Shown one piece after another: positions 41,626 to 43,488 of a DNA stretch of 43,488 nt. Source of the stretch: CADCVW01 sp035644935 (lineage in GTDB: Bacteria > Pseudomonadota > Alphaproteobacteria > Sphingomonadales > Sphingomonadaceae); NCBI GenBank assembly GCA_035644935.1, contig DASQNO010000078.1, positions 1-43,488 of the forward strand, given 5' to 3'. The position numbers were made by a program, and so were the translations under genes. Each line of letters begins with the position of its first letter. The stretch's first letter is position 1. The notes under the pieces were generated by a model that did not search any database, had not been told where the DNA came from, and saw only the letters and a program-made list of their open reading frames with translations.

Positions 41626-41948
41626 CCAACCTTCGTAAACGCGCCGACTTTCTCGCCGCCAACCGCGGCCGGCGCGCGCCCATGCCGGGCTTCATCCTGC
41701 TCGCCCGCGACCGCGCCGACGGCGACGAGGCCGTCCGGCTCGGCTACACGGTCACCAAGAAGGTCGGCAACGCCGTCGTCCGCAACCGCATGAAGCGCCG
41801 CATGCGCGAACTGGCGCGCGCGCTGGTGCCGGAGGGCGGACGAACCGGCCACGACTACGTGATGATCGGCCGCGACGGCGGGATCGAACGGGATTTCGCC
41901 ACGCTGCGCGCCGAACTGATCAAGGCCTTGGCCAAGGTCGCGCGGTGA
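41616..41948 (+). CDS. rnpA: Ribonuclease P protein component (start uncertain)
   Basis: The protein subunit of RNase P, which matures tRNA 5' ends. The core is clear: LRKRADFLAANRGRR, FILLARDR, VRLGYTVTKKVGNAVVRNRM, the RNR box KRRMRELAR and DYVMIGRDG. The start is a puzzle. No ATG, GTG or TTG lies in frame between a GTG at 41445, before rpmH, and the ATG at 41682, which is too far inside. The coordinates given use a CTG at 41616 overlapping the rpmH stop, giving about 110 residues, the usual size. The alternative is a 167-residue form from 41445 that contains all of rpmH in another frame, as reported for Thermus. The end overlaps yidD (GTGA). Confidence 0.88.
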   Translation: MRLTNLRKRADFLAANRGRRAPMPGFILLARDRADGDEAVRLGYTVTKKVGNAVVRNRMKRRMRELARALVPEGGRTGHDYVMIGRDGGIERDFATLRAELIKALAKVAR

Positions 41949-42193
41949 TCGCCCGCGCGCTGATCCTGGTCGCGCGCGGCTGGCAACTCGGCCCGTCGCG
42001 CCTGCTGCCGCCGACCTGCCGGTTCACGCCCAGCTGTTCGGCCTATGCGATCACCGCCTGGCGGCGCTATGGAGCGCTGCGGGGGACTTGGCTGGCGGCG
42101 GGACGGCTGCTGCGTTGCAACCCGTGGGGTGGATGCGGGCACGACCCCGTACCGGAACCCAGGCCCGTACCGGATTTGAGGACACCGAATTGA
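41945..42193 (+). CDS. yidD: Membrane protein insertion efficiency factor YidD
   Basis: An 82-residue peripheral membrane protein that assists YidC-dependent insertion. The signature is complete: YQLGPSRLLPP-like GWQLGPSRLLPPTCRF, then TPSCSAYAITAWRRYGALRG and LLRCNPWGGCGHDPVP, with the three conserved cysteines. The GTG overlaps the rnpA stop and the TGA overlaps the yidC TTG, so the whole block is coupled. Confidence 0.96.
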   Translation: MIARALILVARGWQLGPSRLLPPTCRFTPSCSAYAITAWRRYGALRGTWLAAGRLLRCNPWGGCGHDPVPEPRPVPDLRTPN

Positions 42194-43488
42194 ACGATCA
42201 GCGCAACATGATCCTGGCGATCGTCCTCTCGGCCATCGTGCTGTTCGGCTGGAGCGCCTTGTCCGAACGATTCTTCCCGACCGCGCAAGCCCCGTCGACC
42301 AGGATCGAAGACGGTCGCCAGATCGTGCTGCCCAAGCCCGCCGCCGATCCCACCGCCGACGGCCCCGCCGTCCTGCGCGACCGTGCCACCGTGCTCGCCA
42401 CCACGCCGCGCGTCCGCATCCAGACGCCGCGCCTCGCCGGGTCGATCAACCTGCGGGGCGGGCGCATCGACGATCTCGTCCTGACCGATCACCGCGAGAC
42501 CATCGCGCGCGGGTCGCCGCCGATCCGGCTGCTGTCTCCCGCCGGCGCCAAGGGTGCTTATTTCGCGCAGGCCGGCTGGGCGGGGGCGGGCATGCTGGTG
42601 CCCGACGCCAACACCGTCTGGACCGCCAGCGCGCCCGTTCTCACGCCCACCCGCCCCGTGACGCTCACCCACGACAACGGCGCCGGGCAGCGCTTCGCCA
42701 TCCAGATCGCCGTCGACGAGAACTACCTCTTCACGATCCGCCAGCAGGTCTCCAACGTCTCGGCCGCGCCTGTCGCGGTGCAGCCGTTCGCGCTGGTCAG
42801 CCGCGATGGCAAGTCGCCCGATCCGGACAGCTGGACGCAGCACACCGGTCCGATCGGCGTGTTCAACGGCATCGCCGAATTCGACATCGACTTCGAAACG
42901 CTGGACGAAGGCCCCGCCGCCGGCGAGACGCGCGGCAGCCGCGGCGGCTGGCTGGGCTTCACCGACAAATACTGGCTCACCGCCCTCATCCCGGACCAGG
43001 CCGCCAACGTCGAGGCGAGCTTCCGGCGCGGCCCGCGCGGCGCGTACCAGGCCGACTTCACCTCGCCCTCCACCATCATTCCCGCAGGGCAGGCGCTGAC
43101 CCGCACCAGCCGCTTCTTCGCCGGCGCCAAGGAAGTCGGCGTGCTCGACGGCTACGAGGCCGCCTTCGGCATCCCGGCGCTCGACAAGTCGCTCGACTGG
43201 GGCTGGTTCGAATTCTTCGCCAAGCCGATCTTCTACCTGCTCGACTGGCTGTTCCGCATGGTCGGCAATTTCGGCGGTGCGATCATCCTGCTGACGATCA
43301 TCGTGCGCGGCCTCATGTACCCCATCGCGCAGAAGCAGTTCCAGTCGATGGCCGCGATGCGCGTGCTCCAGCCCAAGATGAAGGCGCTGCAGGAGCGGTA
43401 CAAGGACGACAAGGTCGCCCAGCAGCAGGAGATCATGAAGCTGTACAAGGAGGAAAAGGTCAATCCGCTCGCCGGCTGCCTTCCCATC
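42190..43488 (+). CDS. yidC: Membrane protein insertase YidC, 5' part
   Basis: The start is the TTG at 42190, overlapping the yidD stop (TTGA); the frame is open for 433 codons to the window edge. YidC inserts and folds inner-membrane proteins. The N-terminal signal-anchor is at residues 6-22 (NMILAIVLSAIVLFGWS), followed by a long periplasmic beta-domain (about 30-340). TM2 begins around residue 365 with IILLTIIVRGLMYPIAQKQF, whose Arg is the conserved hydrophilic-groove residue. The cytoplasmic coiled-coil hairpin C1 follows (QPKMKALQERYKDDKVAQQQ). TM3 to TM5 are outside the window. Confidence 0.97.
   Translation, partial: MNDQRNMILAIVLSAIVLFGWSALSERFFPTAQAPSTRIEDGRQIVLPKPAADPTADGPAVLRDRATVLATTPRVRIQTPRLAGSINLRGGRIDDLVLTDHRETIARGSPPIRLLSPAGAKGAYFAQAGWAGAGMLVPDANTVWTASAPVLTPTRPVTLTHDNGAGQRFAIQIAVDENYLFTIRQQVSNVSAAPVAVQPFALVSRDGKSPDPDSWTQHTGPIGVFNGIAEFDIDFETLDEGPAAGETRGSRGGWLGFTDKYWLTALIPDQAANVEASFRRGPRGAYQADFTSPSTIIPAGQALTRTSRFFAGAKEVGVLDGYEAAFGIPALDKSLDWGWFEFFAKPIFYLLDWLFRMVGNFGGAIILLTIIVRGLMYPIAQKQFQSMAAMRVLQPKMKALQERYKDDKVAQQQEIMKLYKEEKVNPLAGCLPI

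Noticed and set aside
1..43488. CRISPR arrays, rRNA genes and riboswitches.
   Set aside because: I looked for regularly spaced repeats, rRNA signatures and known riboswitch cores and saw none.

Overview
The window looks like the chromosome of a sphingomonad (Sphingomonas/Novosphingobium-like alphaproteobacterium). The grounds are a high G+C content, a trb operon of the sphingomonad type ending in a DUF2274 gene, a mannonate dehydratase that follows my memory of the Novosphingobium aromaticivorans enzyme almost residue for residue in its core, the alphaproteobacterial block PGPGW protein-rpmH-rnpA-yidD-yidC, and a copy of the GCCTGTCCTGAGCCTGTCGA palindromic repeat common in sphingomonads. These are judgements by eye; no database was searched.

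Layout. (1) 1-8240, plus strand: the distal part of a P-type conjugation operon, trbD(partial)-trbE-trbJ-trbK-trbL-trbF-trbG-trbI-DUF2274, with short overlaps almost throughout. trbJ has an amber codon at position 6, so the machine may be decaying. (2) 8143-13281, minus strand: two short-chain dehydrogenases, an SMP-30 type lactonase and an aldo/keto reductase, then a LysR regulator broken by a 2-bp slip in a GT run. Upstream lies the 3' stub of a beta-propeller gene. Three of the oxidoreductases carry Tat-like leaders. (3) 13282-16284: a junction zone with an AraC regulator, an intact tRNA-Arg(CCG), a tRNA-Arg pseudogene bracketed by 11-bp-spaced direct repeats, a 53-bp 3' fragment of tRNA-Leu and a wrecked IS5-family element. 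(4) 16285-34658: a complete D-glucuronide utilisation island. The minus strand holds manD, a TonB-dependent receptor, GH3, an SSS symporter and a GH2 beta-glucuronidase. The divergent plus-strand operon is gntR-uxaC-dctP-dctQ-dctM-uxuB-(zwf stub)-eda-kdgK. (5) 34998-39265: an intact tRNA-Leu(CAA), a lone 1230-residue RecD-like helicase with a predicted C-terminal nuclease domain, and a 5' fragment of tRNA-Leu. (6) 39428-43488: core chromosome with comM/yifB, a PGPGW-type membrane protein, rpmH, rnpA, yidD and the 5' part of yidC.

How the genes work together. The receptor would bring glucuronide oligosaccharides or glycosides across the outer membrane. GH3 and GH2 enzymes would release glucose and glucuronate, and the SSS and TRAP transporters would carry products inward. 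UxaC, UxuB, ManD, KdgK and Eda then convert glucuronate to fructuronate, mannonate, KDG, KDPG, and finally pyruvate plus glyceraldehyde 3-phosphate. A FadR-type GntR regulator probably controls the set: a palindrome ATTGGTCAGACCAAC lies inside the -35/-10 spacer of its own promoter, and a close relative, ATTGGTCATACCGAT, lies in the same place in the receptor promoter.

The 53-bp tRNA-Leu direct repeat at 14834-14886 and 34998-35050 brackets the sugar island, which indicates acquisition by integration at tRNA-Leu. No integrase gene is visible. The most promising uncharacterised item is the helicase-nuclease gene, alone in the second tRNA-Leu-bounded segment, where cargo such as phage defence is often found.
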